34,639 nt of DNA from a virus. Location of the stretch: the IMG/VR virus record IMGVR_UViG_3300025162_000114, positions 1-34,639 of that record; one strand, written 5' to 3'. Made by a program: the position numbers and the translations under genes. Positions 1 through 6,161 of this stretch are shown piece by piece. Positions within the stretch are counted from its first letter, which is position 1. The number at the start of each line of letters is the position of its first letter. Under the pieces are notes generated by a model. That model was given only the letters and a program-made list of their open reading frames with translations. It ran no database searches and was not told where the DNA came from.

Positions 1-161
1 GCTATTAGTCGTTTTATATCCGAGATGTCTTCAGCATCCCATGGTAGCCAACCTGATCCTTCTACAATACTAGAAGCTATACCTTCTGTTTCGTCTTGTT
101 CAATTGGATCTGGATCTTCATCCGATAAACGTGGTGCTACTGCTTGAATTTTTGTTGTCAT
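1..161 (-). CDS. Hypothetical protein, N-terminal part only
   Basis: This is the first 53 codons of a leftward gene that runs off the left edge. It starts at an ATG (161..159) overlapping the helicase stop codon in an ATGA junction, so the two are translationally coupled. The visible part begins MTTKIQAVAPRL and is rich in Asp and Glu (residues about 13-27). I recognise no family, and too little is present to guess a function. Confidence 0.6.
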   Translation of the reverse strand, partial: MTTKIQAVAPRLSDEDPDPIEQDETEGIASSIVEGSGWLPWDAEDISDIKRLI

Positions 162-1492
162 AATTGAAGTGATTCTAGGATTGCCTCTTGTAAAGTTATT
201 TTGCCTTCTAATACTGCTACTACTCTTTCATCCACGCTATTAGACACTATTAGGTGATGTATAATAACCGGTTTTTCTTGCCCCTGGCGATAGATGCGGG
301 CATTTGCCTGGATATAGTTCTCAGATGACCAGGGGAGGTCGTACCACACTGTTTGTGCTGTGTCACCAATGTTGCATTGTAAATTGAGCCCAATACCTCC
401 TGATTGAGGATGGGCCAAGAGCATACGAATCTCGCCACGACGCCACGCTTCAATGTTGTCATCGTCCAGCACCACAGCCTGCGGGAATGTAAGACGAAGT
501 CTCTGGAGACTGTGTTTGAAGTGATAGAATACGAGCGTCGGGGAAGAAGATTCCTCCATGATCGATTCAAGATATTCCAGCTTACTGCGGTGTACTTCAT
601 GTGTATTACCTTGTTCGTCATACATCGCGCCTGATGTGAACTGCAAGAGTTTGTTCGCCAGTGCCGCTGCTGTTGGAGCTGTGATTTTTTCTTTTTTGAT
701 ATCAACGACCATGTCTTTTCTAAGTGTGTCATATTTATTTCTTACTTGTGGGTCCAGTTCAATTTTGTGATGAAGGCTTGTAAGCGAAGGGAGTTGCAAA
801 TAATCCTCAGCTTTAAGTGAATAACAAATATCCGAAATCTTATCTTGAATAACTTTAGCGGCACCACTTTTTGGTTTCCATGAATACACCACTCGGGTGT
901 GTCGGTTAAATTGATCTGGTTGTAAATACTTATCCCTGAACTTAGTCAGGCTTGTTTCTAAACGGGCTCCTAAGTCCAATATACCCACCTGAGACCAGAG
1001 ATCAGCTACTCCTTGAGGGGTGGGTGTACCTGTAAGAATAATACGCCGTGAGAAGCCTTTTAAATGCTTCTTAAGTGCTTTAAAACGCTTGGTACTAGGA
1101 TCCTTAAAACGGCTGGACTCGTCAATAACTAGGTTCTTGAACTGGCTCATCTGTGGCTGCTCGCATAGCCACACTACATTCTCCAAGTTAATAAGGTAAA
1201 TATCTGTATCTGCATTAAGGCCAGACATACGGGCGGATGGGCCCCCCATAATTTTGCTCACTTTTAGGTGCTTTAGGTGATCCCACTTCTTCACTTCCGC
1301 GTCCCACACTGTTTCTGCTACTCTCTTGGGGGCGATAATTAATGTCTTTCCTTGCATCTGCTCCGCAATGATGGTGAGAGTCGTTGTCGTCTTGCCTAGT
1401 CCCGGGGGTAACAGAAGTCCCAGATTGGGAATTGTCGATGCCTTTAAGATTAGTTCTTTTTGGTATTGGTGCAGTTGTGTTCGGTTTAGCAT
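158..1492 (-). CDS. SNF2-like superfamily 2 helicase/ATPase
   Basis: Likely an ATP-driven DNA translocase of the SNF2/DEAD type, acting in phage replication or recombination. The 444-residue product shows, in order, a Walker A motif (PPGLGKTTTT, about residues 28-37), a Walker B/DExx motif (LVIDES, about 120), motif III (LTGTP, about 153) and C-terminal motifs V and VI (GGIGLNLQ and ARIYRQGQ). The RxYRQGQ form of motif VI is typical of SNF2 proteins. I chose the ATG at 1492 because the Walker A motif then sits at the usual distance from the N-terminus; the frame stays open to 1567, but that extra part lies inside the HNH gene and lacks conserved features. The neighbours are HNH and VRR-NUC nuclease genes, a common phage grouping. 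Superfamily is sure; exact role is inferred. Confidence 0.9.
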   Translation of the reverse strand: MLNRTQLHQYQKELILKASTIPNLGLLLPPGLGKTTTTLTIIAEQMQGKTLIIAPKRVAETVWDAEVKKWDHLKHLKVSKIMGGPSARMSGLNADTDIYLINLENVVWLCEQPQMSQFKNLVIDESSRFKDPSTKRFKALKKHLKGFSRRIILTGTPTPQGVADLWSQVGILDLGARLETSLTKFRDKYLQPDQFNRHTRVVYSWKPKSGAAKVIQDKISDICYSLKAEDYLQLPSLTSLHHKIELDPQVRNKYDTLRKDMVVDIKKEKITAPTAAALANKLLQFTSGAMYDEQGNTHEVHRSKLEYLESIMEESSSPTLVFYHFKHSLQRLRLTFPQAVVLDDDNIEAWRRGEIRMLLAHPQSGGIGLNLQCNIGDTAQTVWYDLPWSSENYIQANARIYRQGQEKPVIIHHLIVSNSVDERVVAVLEGKITLQEAILESLQL

Positions 1493-1838
1493 ATAAGTGG
1501 TTCCAGATCCAGTCTGCAATATCGTAGTGTTCTTGCATTGTACCATCATCTTTAAGGCGATTGGCACGATACGAAATAAAAGCTACGTTGCCTTCTACGT
1601 AACCAAGATGGGGTTCAATCCGATCAAGCGTTGGGCCATTGGGTTTGGCATGTCCTTGCCCCAATCCAGATATTCCCCATTCAAAAGGTGTGTGGAATAC
1701 CGGACATTCATTTGTTGCAATCGAAAGCAGATACTCTCCAGTTATAGAAAAAGGCACGTTATCGCGTTTTGCTCTACGTTTAGCAGAACCTAAAAAGTTT
1801 GCTATGTGCAACTCTTTATCTGTCTTTCGTGGCGCCAT
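1215..1838 (-). CDS. HNH-type endonuclease, probably homing, with overlapping tail
   Basis: The first ~115 residues match the protein at 23400-23762: a basic N-terminus, CPVFHTPF (CPIFNCNL there), then LDRIEPHLGYVEGNV and a final DWIWN helix. This CP.F ... LDRI.P..GY..GNV pattern is a recurrent phage HNH-like endonuclease. The start is the ATG at 1838, inside the end of the VRR-NUC gene. The paralogue stops just after the final helix, but here the frame continues about 90 codons over the helicase start (278-nt overlap). That tail is Ser/Gly/Pro/Arg-rich and looks like an unselected alternative frame, so it may be read-through after loss of a stop rather than a domain. Nuclease activity is inferred from the motif. 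Confidence 0.75.
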   Translation of the reverse strand: MAPRKTDKELHIANFLGSAKRRAKRDNVPFSITGEYLLSIATNECPVFHTPFEWGISGLGQGHAKPNGPTLDRIEPHLGYVEGNVAFISYRANRLKDDGTMQEHYDIADWIWNHLYAKPNTTAPIPKRTNLKGIDNSQSGTSVTPGTRQDDNDSHHHCGADARKDINYRPQESSRNSVGRGSEEVGSPKAPKSEQNYGGPIRPYVWP

Positions 1839-2100
1839 TTATAAAATCCTCAACGTCTTCTTTTGATCTTAGAATATGAACCGGAAAACCTTGTTCACCC
1901 AGCTCGTCGAATACGAGCACTTGTCTTGGACTTATTACTCCCGTTTCCGTTTTTAGTTCTACGAGGTACACTTTTTGGTTTAGAAACACTATTCGATCCG
2001 GTACCCCCGTCACTGTTGCCACCCATTTGTATGAGCGCCCTGAGAACTTCTTCACGAGTTTTGTCAAGTGTTGTTCTATTGCGCTTTCTAGAATGTGCAC
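1816..2100 (-). CDS. VRR-NUC domain nuclease
   Basis: A compact nuclease of the PD-(D/E)XK superfamily, VRR-NUC type. In phages these are stand-alone proteins next to SNF2 helicases and are thought to cut branched DNA. The sequence shows the N-terminal E-x-x-I/L helix (ESAIEQHLTKLV), then GVPDRIVF, VYLVELKTE and the helix SPRQVLVFDEL, which together supply the D...ExK catalytic residues. I chose GTG at 2100 because AACGGAGG lies 9 nt upstream; ATG codons at 2109 and 2154 are also in frame, but the first is only just past the Shine-Dalgarno. The 5' part overlaps the preceding zincin-like gene by 206 nt, and the 3' end overlaps the HNH start. Confidence 0.85.
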   Translation of the reverse strand: MHILESAIEQHLTKLVKKFSGRSYKWVATVTGVPDRIVFLNQKVYLVELKTETGVISPRQVLVFDELGEQGFPVHILRSKEDVEDFINGATKDR

Positions 2101-2548
2101 GATTATCATCCTCCGTTGCATAAATTGAAAATACTTGTTTAAAGATGTGTTCACCTAAATACGAACGAGATTCATCACCCACTTTGGTTTCCTCTTCACC
2201 AATGTATTCAAAAACATGGGTAGTTGTGTGGGACACTTCATGGTAAATAATACCCATACGTTCTATTACATCTAACTTAGCCATGTCTTCCCAGTTAAAC
2301 ACAATCGCCATCATAGCTGCAGTTGTGCCTTCTTGCTGAATGTAGTGTGACTCAGCTAAGCCAACGTCAAGGGCATGGTGTTTGGTTGTGATTTTAGAAT
2401 CTTTAAGTGCTACTTGAAAAGCATGATCGGAGAAACACACTTTGATTTTGATACCAAAGTGTCCTGTATCTGCTATATAGTACGGCTTATTTTCCAAAGG
2501 GGATGGTTGCTCGGATTTCGTCGTCACGTTGTTTTTCCAATTCTTCAA
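1895..2548 (-). CDS. Zincin-like putative metallopeptidase (HEVSH)
   Basis: The middle of this protein contains IIYHEVSHTTTHV, a HExxH zinc-binding motif, followed by YIGEEE and DESRSYLGEHI. This arrangement (HExxH, a YIGE segment, then an acidic E/S-Y-L helix) is a widespread phage protein family thought to be zincin-like; its substrate is unknown. The open frame begins at TTG (2548), inside the preceding 56-aa gene, with no good Shine-Dalgarno; GTG at 2527 behind GGAAAA is another choice, so the start is uncertain. After about residue 150 the chain turns into a basic Ser/Gly/Asn/Lys-rich tail overlapping the VRR-NUC gene by about 200 nt. Confidence 0.65.
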   Translation of the reverse strand: MKNWKNNVTTKSEQPSPLENKPYYIADTGHFGIKIKVCFSDHAFQVALKDSKITTKHHALDVGLAESHYIQQEGTTAAMMAIVFNWEDMAKLDVIERMGIIYHEVSHTTTHVFEYIGEEETKVGDESRSYLGEHIFKQVFSIYATEDDNRAHSRKRNRTTLDKTREEVLRALIQMGGNSDGGTGSNSVSKPKSVPRRTKNGNGSNKSKTSARIRRAG

Positions 2549-2657
2549 GTGTGGGGATACCGTTTTTAAATATGGTATCCCAATTACTGTTAAACTGCTC
2601 TTCAGGTATTGTTAAAGGACGTTTAGTATCCCCTTTACCGCCGTCATGCTGTGTCAT
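2487..2657 (-). CDS. Small hypothetical protein, 56 aa
   Basis: An ATG at 2657 opens a 56-residue frame (MTQHDGGKGDTKRPLT...) that ends inside the next gene. The start overlaps the upstream stop as ATGA. The C-terminal half (about residues 20-50) is charged and looks helical (EELEKQRDDEIRA). There is no signal peptide or membrane segment. I do not recognise it. It is supported by its tight fit in the gene chain and by filling an otherwise empty gap. Confidence 0.55.
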   Translation of the reverse strand: MTQHDGGKGDTKRPLTIPEEQFNSNWDTIFKNGIPTLEELEKQRDDEIRATIPFGK

Positions 2658-2908
2658 TTCTTTAATCCTTTGCGTAATTCATGGCTGTGTAACTTCTTGC
2701 CGGGATCTTTAACTTCACCAGCAGCTTTCGCTATTTTAGCAGCTTTTTTACGATTTGCAATAGTTCCGTCAGAAAGCACAAACTCATGCTTGCCCTTCTT
2801 GCCTGTTTGGGCAATAATATCATCGTGGCTTTCCTTAACAGACTTAGCTTTGTCTACTTTGCCGGACTTCTCTACTATTGCCGGCTTAACTACTTTTAGT
2901 TTGCTCAT
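2654..2908 (-). CDS. Basic hypothetical protein, 84 aa
   Basis: Starts at the ATG at 2908, with AAAGGAAAAG just upstream; the frame is open to 2941 but that extension lies inside the upstream gene. The product is very Lys-rich, with a central KHEFVLSDGTIANRKKAAK stretch and several KxxK patterns. A basic, nucleic-acid-binding protein is plausible but not shown. The start overlaps the upstream stop (ATGA) and the stop overlaps the next start. Confidence 0.6.
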   Translation of the reverse strand: MSKLKVVKPAIVEKSGKVDKAKSVKESHDDIIAQTGKKGKHEFVLSDGTIANRKKAAKIAKAAGEVKDPGKKLHSHELRKGLKK

Positions 2909-3087
2909 TTCTTTTCCTTTTGTTGTACGTGCCAGTGGCACAGTTGTTTGTAGTACTGCAGATCAATCTCGTACTGTATTGCCTTCTTGTCGTAGATTGC
3001 CTTTTGCTCTTCTAAATCTTTGTCTTTGGGGCGCATAACAAGCCCGATCATAAAGCCTATTATAAACGCCAGTCCAATCTCAGTCAT
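2905..3087 (-). CDS. Small membrane protein with helical tail, 60 aa
   Basis: From ATG 3087 the protein has one hydrophobic segment (about residues 4-18, IGLAFIIGFMIGLVM), then a long charged region (KDKDLEEQKAIYDKKAIQYEID) likely to be helical or coiled coil. That topology, a short N-terminal anchor and a helical body, also occurs in inner-membrane spanins, but nothing else here suggests lysis genes, so the function stays open. It overlaps the genes on both sides by a few bases. Confidence 0.6.
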   Translation of the reverse strand: MTEIGLAFIIGFMIGLVMRPKDKDLEEQKAIYDKKAIQYEIDLQYYKQLCHWHVQQKEKK

Positions 3088-3199
3088 TTCTGTGGTGCCT
3101 ATCGTTAGGGTTGGCCAGCATGCTGGCAATAAGCTCGTCGGTGGTCTGGAACCACTGGATAGCTTTGAGGCCGTCTGCTTGGTAGATGGTGAAGCTCAT
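3080..3199 (-). CDS. Micro-protein, 39 aa
   Basis: An ATG at 3199 opens a 39-residue frame (MSFTIYQADGLKAIQWF...). It overlaps the stop of the upstream membrane-protein gene (ATGA) and the start of the next gene. It is soluble-looking with one likely helix. No family is recognised. The coupled start/stop on both sides is the main support. Confidence 0.45.
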   Translation of the reverse strand: MSFTIYQADGLKAIQWFQTTDELIASMLANPNDRHHRND

Positions 3200-3333
3200 T
3201 TGTTCATTGCCTGTAAAACTCCCGTAAGGATTGCAAACAATGCCTCACCAACAATGACACCCCAAAATACAGTAAAATAAATTGACGGCGCATCAAAATG
3301 ATCTAATAAAAAATAAGTTAAAAAGTAAATCAT
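3196..3333 (-). CDS. Small integral membrane protein, 45 aa
   Basis: The ATG at 3333 follows a strong Shine-Dalgarno (AGGAGAATAAA). The product is mostly hydrophobic: residues about 2-11 (IYFLTYFLLD) and 18-41 (TVFWGVIVGEALFAILTGVL) form one or two membrane segments, and the C-terminus is short and polar. A holin-like role is conceivable from size and topology, but there is no endolysin nearby, so I leave it as a membrane protein. Confidence 0.55.
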   Translation of the reverse strand: MIYFLTYFLLDHFDAPSIYFTVFWGVIVGEALFAILTGVLQAMNK

Positions 3334-3602
3334 TTTATTCTCCTATTCCGTGGGTGTGTTTTTAATGCCGTATTTATCTGGGTGCTCAAAGCAATCAACA
3401 ATGTCTCTAATTTCCCAATCAGCCAATTCGCCTTTCCATGACCCGTTGGTATGTTTTAGTCTGATAGACGCCAACAATACCTTTCCGTAATAAATTGGTA
3501 AATCAATTACTGGTGCCTCTTTAGTGTCTTGTAGATTAAATACTTTAAATGCTTTTTCTGCTAGTTCAATTGGTGTCATTTTTATTCTCCTATTCCGTGG
3601 GC
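3334..3602. repeat. Duplicated gene junction carrying a Shine-Dalgarno
   Basis: Two copies of a ~25-bp junction, at about 3334-3356 and 3580-3602, share TTATTCTCCTATTCCGTGGG on the plus strand. On the coding strand each contains the end of one gene (CCCACGGAATAG), the ribosome site GGAGAATAA and the next ATG. The copies differ at only a few bases, although the genes they join are unrelated. Confidence 0.6.
3343..3579 (-). CDS. Hypothetical protein, 78 aa
   Basis: ATG 3579 is preceded by GGAGAATAAAA. The protein starts MTPIELAEKAF and has a middle beta-like section (PIYYGKVLLASIRLKH), then ADWEIRDIVDCFEHPDKYG. It is soluble and slightly acidic, with no recognised family. Its stop and the following ribosome site form one copy of the duplicated junction. 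Confidence 0.6.
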   Translation of the reverse strand: MTPIELAEKAFKVFNLQDTKEAPVIDLPIYYGKVLLASIRLKHTNGSWKGELADWEIRDIVDCFEHPDKYGIKNTPTE

Positions 3603-3770
3603 GCGTTCGATGGCGCGCACAATGTCAATCAATCCCAAAATGTTTATATCTGCTGCGGCGGGATGTTGCCCACTACACAAAATCATTTGATGGGTAAAGT
3701 AACCAACTTCGTCATCAGTCAACGGTTCACGTTGCGCGTCTTGCCGGTCTTGTGTGGTGAATGTGGTCAT
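3582..3770 (-). CDS. Hypothetical protein, 62 aa
   Basis: ATG 3770 overlaps the upstream stop as ATGA. The protein has a Gln/Arg/Asp-rich N-terminus (TTQDRQDAQREPLTDDE) and a helical C-terminus (ILGLIDIVRAIERAHGIGE). The LTDDEV segment resembles the LTDEEI element of the neighbouring 99- and 101-aa proteins, so it may be a diverged relative. Function unknown. Confidence 0.6.
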   Translation of the reverse strand: MTTFTTQDRQDAQREPLTDDEVGYFTHQMILCSGQHPAAADINILGLIDIVRAIERAHGIGE

Positions 3771-3922
3771 AGTAATTGTGCCTTTTTTCCTTCGTAAAAC
3801 TCCAATAACGCATTAGCAAAAATCACAGGAAAATCTGCATCAGCACCGGCTCTGAGTAACCCCTCTGCAACACCGCTTTGGTGCAAATAAATGTTGTGTA
3901 TTTCTTCGTTTGTTAGTTTCAT
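3767..3922 (-). CDS. Micro-protein, 51 aa, LTNEEI family
   Basis: ATG 3922 follows the repeated AAAGGCACAAGAGAA ribosome site. The product begins MKLTNEEIHNIYLHQ and ends FANALLEFYEGKKAQLL. Its opening matches the LTDEEI motif and its end parallels the FARAILRKAQEK tail of the next genes. It therefore looks like the shared C-terminal module existing as a protein of its own. No biochemical role is known to me. Confidence 0.55.
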   Translation of the reverse strand: MKLTNEEIHNIYLHQSGVAEGLLRAGADADFPVIFANALLEFYEGKKAQLL

Positions 3923-4218
3923 TTCTCTTGTGCCTTTCTTAGTATTGCTCTAGCAAATGCTGGTGCGTTCAATTCGCCTTTCATTGTTGAATATGCTTTA
4001 GCCAGCCAATTTATTTCCTCATCTGTTAGTTCTTTTACTGGATGGGTGCTAGGCTTAATGCGGTATTCAACTTCATCCTCTTGCCATAAATCTGGATGGT
4101 TATCTTTGGTCATTAAATAAAAACCATCTGTTCTGTGTTTAAATTTCCATTCAATTTCAGCACCATCAGCCCAAGCCTTAATTAGTTCTGCGTGTTTATG
4201 TGGTTTCATTGTTTCCAT
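3919..4218 (-). CDS. Hypothetical protein with LTDEEI/FARAI C-terminal module, 99 aa
   Basis: The N-terminal half (residues about 5-50) is a compact alpha/beta region, HAELIKAWADGAEIEWKF then DLWQEDEVEYRIKP. It is followed by KELTDEEINWLAKAYSTMKG and a final FARAILRKAQEK. The LTDEEI...FARAI module recurs at 4847-5152 behind a different N-terminus and, in my recollection, is common in phage hypotheticals. ATG codons at 4218 and 4209 are both possible; the second overlaps the upstream stop. The W-x-D-G-x-x-I-E-W pattern resembles small phage proteins that take a DNA- or RNA-derived name only by homology, so no function is assigned. Confidence 0.65.
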   Translation of the reverse strand: METMKPHKHAELIKAWADGAEIEWKFKHRTDGFYLMTKDNHPDLWQEDEVEYRIKPSTHPVKELTDEEINWLAKAYSTMKGELNAPAFARAILRKAQEK

Positions 4219-4385
4219 CCTGCGTTAGAAATAAAGTCTTCATACATTGCACATTGCTTTTTCAACACTTCGATTTCAGCTTGCATAGCATCAACATCTT
4301 CTTGAACATAAATTTTCATCCATCTTTCACCTGTGAATAGTTCATAATCATCTATGTCGTAATTAAATCTTATTTGCATATTCAT
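4206..4385 (-). CDS. Small hypothetical protein, 59 aa
   Basis: ATG 4385 sits behind GGAGCAAGAGAA, the diverged form of the junction repeat. The product (MNMQIRFNYDIDDY...) has an N-terminal beta-like part, a helix containing DAMQAEIEVLKKQC that could form a coiled coil, and ends NAGWKQ. The stop overlaps the start of the next gene (ATGA). No family recognised. Confidence 0.55.
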   Translation of the reverse strand: MNMQIRFNYDIDDYELFTGERWMKIYVQEDVDAMQAEIEVLKKQCAMYEDFISNAGWKQ

Positions 4386-4549
4386 TTCTCTTGCTCCTCT
4401 TTTGTTGGTCTTGCTTCATACTCACGGTAGTGCTTTGTACATAAAACTCCATAAGCAATAGCTGGCTCACACTCTCTTGTCTCTGTATCCCACTCACAAA
4501 ATATGCCAAAGTTTGAGTGTTCTACTTTGCACCCACAAGTAAGTATCAT
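4382..4549 (-). CDS. Cys-rich small protein, possible zinc ribbon, 55 aa
   Basis: The ATG at 4549 lies directly behind the repeated ribosome site, so it is preferred over the open extension to 4579, which lies in the preceding gene. Five cysteines (TCGCKVEH near the start, FCEW, RECE and LCTKHY) suggest a small metal-binding fold. The tail ends KEEQEK, a diverged version of the RKAQEK end of its neighbours. Role unknown. Confidence 0.6.
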   Translation of the reverse strand: MILTCGCKVEHSNFGIFCEWDTETRECEPAIAYGVLCTKHYREYEARPTKEEQEK

Positions 4550-4680
4550 TTCTCTTGTGCCTTTCTTTCCCATCGCCATTTACGGACATAGCCATCTACC
4601 CATTGAAAATACAACATTACTAAAGCACCCAATATAAAAAATACCATTAACGCAGCAAACGCTATTAAGTTCCAGTTCAT
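4546..4680 (-). CDS. Single-span membrane micro-protein ending RKAQEK, 44 aa
   Basis: ATG 4680 follows the repeated ribosome site. Residues about 5-25 (LIAFAALMVFFILGALVMLYF) form a membrane helix, followed by a basic tryptophan-containing tail (VRKWRWERKAQEK). The last six residues are the shared junction tail. The N-in/C-in positive-tail pattern suggests an inner-membrane protein. Function unknown. Confidence 0.55.
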   Translation of the reverse strand: MNWNLIAFAALMVFFILGALVMLYFQWVDGYVRKWRWERKAQEK

Positions 4681-4850
4681 TTCTCTTGTGCCTTTCTTAA
4701 TAAAAGCGTGTTTACCGCATCGCTGATTGACAAAAGAAATTCTATTTTGTCCATTTCTTCTATTTGCCTTTCCGCCCAGCCTTCACCAAGTTCATGCTTG
4801 TTTTGTTGGTCAATGTAATGCTCCATAACAATGTCGTAAACAGTATTCAT
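4677..4850 (-). CDS. Small acidic protein ending LRKAQEK, 57 aa
   Basis: ATG 4850 follows a copy of the junction ribosome site (CACAGGAGAA variant). The product (MNTVYDIVMEHYIDQQ...) looks all-helical with an acidic middle (ERQIEEMDKIEF) and ends LLLRKAQEK. Its stop overlaps the following ATG. It belongs to the run of tail-sharing genes and has no recognised domain. Confidence 0.55.
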   Translation of the reverse strand: MNTVYDIVMEHYIDQQNKHELGEGWAERQIEEMDKIEFLLSISDAVNTLLLRKAQEK

Positions 4851-5152
4851 TTCTCCTGTGCCTTTCTTAGTATTGCTCTAGCAAATAGTGGTAGCTCGGC
4901 ATTTAAACAAACAACGGCAGGGTGAGTTTCGTTCCAGCACTCTAGTATTTCCTCATCTGTTAGTTCTTTTACTGGATTGGTATTAGGCTTTCTACCATCT
5001 TCAACACCATTGTCATAAGCCCTAATTTTTCCTGCTTTCAACGCCTCGATTTCAGCTTGTTGCTGGCGTAGCACAGAAGCAATTAGACTTAGTGATCCAC
5101 CATTTTCGGTGTACTGCGTTTCAATATCATCAGCTAGTTCATTTGCGTTCAT
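4847..5152 (-). CDS. Hypothetical protein with LTDEEI/FARAI C-terminal module, 101 aa
   Basis: The N-terminal 45 residues are helical with a coiled-coil-like stretch (LRQQQAEIEALKAGKI). They are followed by NPVKELTDEEILECWNE and the ending FARAILRKAQEK. The C-terminal ~45 residues match the protein at 3919-4218 in both protein and DNA, while the N-termini are unrelated, so this is a domain-swapped pair. ATG 5152 is embedded in the end of the upstream membrane-protein gene. Confidence 0.65.
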   Translation of the reverse strand: MNANELADDIETQYTENGGSLSLIASVLRQQQAEIEALKAGKIRAYDNGVEDGRKPNTNPVKELTDEEILECWNETHPAVVCLNAELPLFARAILRKAQEK

Positions 5153-5318
5153 TTTTAATAACCTGTATTAAAGTTGTTGTTGTTATTGAAGTTGGTACAT
5201 AAATAAAATATAAGAACCACATTAGTTCCGTGGCTTTGACAATGGTTAGTACACTATAGAGCAGGTATAACCAAATTGATAACGTCAGTAGTGTTAGTAC
5301 AACAATAGTTGCTTTCAT
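5139..5318 (-). CDS. Two-span membrane micro-protein, 59 aa
   Basis: ATG 5318 has a strong ribosome site (AAGGAGATACT). Residues about 4-24 (TIVVLTLLTLSIWLYLLYSVL) and 31-41 (MWFLYFIYV) are hydrophobic, giving one or two membrane spans, followed by a Thr-rich loop and a basic end (IKNERK). It overlaps both neighbours by a few codons. Function unknown. Confidence 0.55.
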   Translation of the reverse strand: MKATIVVLTLLTLSIWLYLLYSVLTIVKATELMWFLYFIYVPTSITTTTLIQVIKNERK

Positions 5319-5635
5319 AGTATCTCCTTAATGTCAATCACTCTCATCATACCAAGGCCACCCTCTTCAAGCTGTGTGGCCATGTTGTTCATTATCATCT
5401 CGGTGTAGGCGCTCATACCCTGATTACCTTTACGGCAGTGGTAGATGGAGCCTGAGTAGCCGTGAACCAAGTAGCAGTCACCCTCTTCTGTCACCTTCTC
5501 AATGCCGCTGTTCATGCGCCATGAGTCGCCCCCGGTGAAGTTGCCATACCAAGAGCCGACCACCTTGTCAATAGGGGGATGGTCTTTGCTAGTGATGTGG
5601 ACAATTGCCCACTTGTCTGGTGTGTAGTCACTCAT
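5315..5635 (-). CDS. Conserved phage hypothetical protein, 106 aa
   Basis: The protein begins MSDYTPDKWAIVHIT and contains VVGSWYGNFTGGDSWRMNSG, then GDCYLVHGYSGSIYHCRKGN and a C-terminal helix ending RVIDIKEIL. I recognise this overall pattern as a frequent phage protein of unknown role. It is a small beta-rich fold with no signal or membrane segment. It is coupled to its neighbours by short overlaps, as part of a three-gene conserved group upstream of the primase. Confidence 0.7.
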   Translation of the reverse strand: MSDYTPDKWAIVHITSKDHPPIDKVVGSWYGNFTGGDSWRMNSGIEKVTEEGDCYLVHGYSGSIYHCRKGNQGMSAYTEMIMNNMATQLEEGGLGMMRVIDIKEIL

Positions 5636-6161
5636 CTTCGTCTTCCTCTATACGTTTAGTTCTACCCATCTCTTTGGCATGTGTCTCACACAGTGTAGCA
5701 TGCCAGCCGTCGGGGTATGTTTCGCCCGGTGCGCCGCACTCCTCGCACGTAGATTGTGACATACATTCGGCAAAGGTGATATAAGCCCAGTGCTTTTCAG
5801 TTGCACCTTGAACATAGAATCGCAGGCCGCCAAACTTTTCCTTTACCTGAGAGGCAACGGGTACCTTAGCGGCCTCTTCGTCTAGCTTGGCTTTCTTTTC
5901 ATCAACATACTCTTGTGTTACCAATCCCTTATCGCTGTTCCATGGGTGTGGCTTGCCGATGAGTTCTTGCCAGTATTCGTACTGGCTTTTTGCTGTTCGG
6001 TAGTCACTGGTTAGCAGTCGGCACAGGGTGTCGATGATGTTGTACCAACCATCTCCACATGAAAAGCCCCAGCACATTGCTGTTTGGTTCATTGGCTTGT
6101 TACGATCACCAAAAATCAGAGGGTAGTCTGCACATAGTTTTGCGTCTAGTTCTTTGTTCAT
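5628..6161 (-). CDS. Conserved phage hypothetical protein with zinc-ribbon-like end, 177 aa
   Basis: The N-terminus has ADYPLIFGDRNKPMNQTAM then GFSCGDGWYNIIDTLC. The middle carries VKEKFGGLRFYVQGA. The C-terminus has CEECGAPGETYPDGWHATLC.THA, which looks like a four-cysteine zinc site. This string of motifs is characteristic of a widespread phage protein family of unknown role. The acidic end (RIEEDEDE) overlaps the next gene start. Probably cytoplasmic. Confidence 0.75.
   Translation of the reverse strand: MNKELDAKLCADYPLIFGDRNKPMNQTAMCWGFSCGDGWYNIIDTLCRLLTSDYRTAKSQYEYWQELIGKPHPWNSDKGLVTQEYVDEKKAKLDEEAAKVPVASQVKEKFGGLRFYVQGATEKHWAYITFAECMSQSTCEECGAPGETYPDGWHATLCETHAKEMGRTKRIEEDEDE

Larger units (their letters stand above)
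3918..4889. repeat. Five-copy junction repeat (C-terminal tail plus ribosome site)
   Basis: Five gene junctions at about 3919, 4383, 4547, 4678 and 4848 carry near-identical sequence, ATTTCTCTTGTGCCTTTCTT on the plus strand. The copies at 3919 and 4848 extend to ~40 bp. Read leftward, each encodes the protein end (FARAIL)RKAQEK, its stop, and the AAAGGCACAAGAGAA site serving the next ATG. The genes joined are otherwise unrelated. The copy at 4383 has diverged (EEQEK; GGAGCAAGAGAA). Confidence 0.8.

Noticed and set aside
250-732. Long open frame antisense/out of frame inside the helicase gene
   Set aside because: It lies wholly within the SNF2-like gene, lacks known motifs and is explained as a shadow frame.
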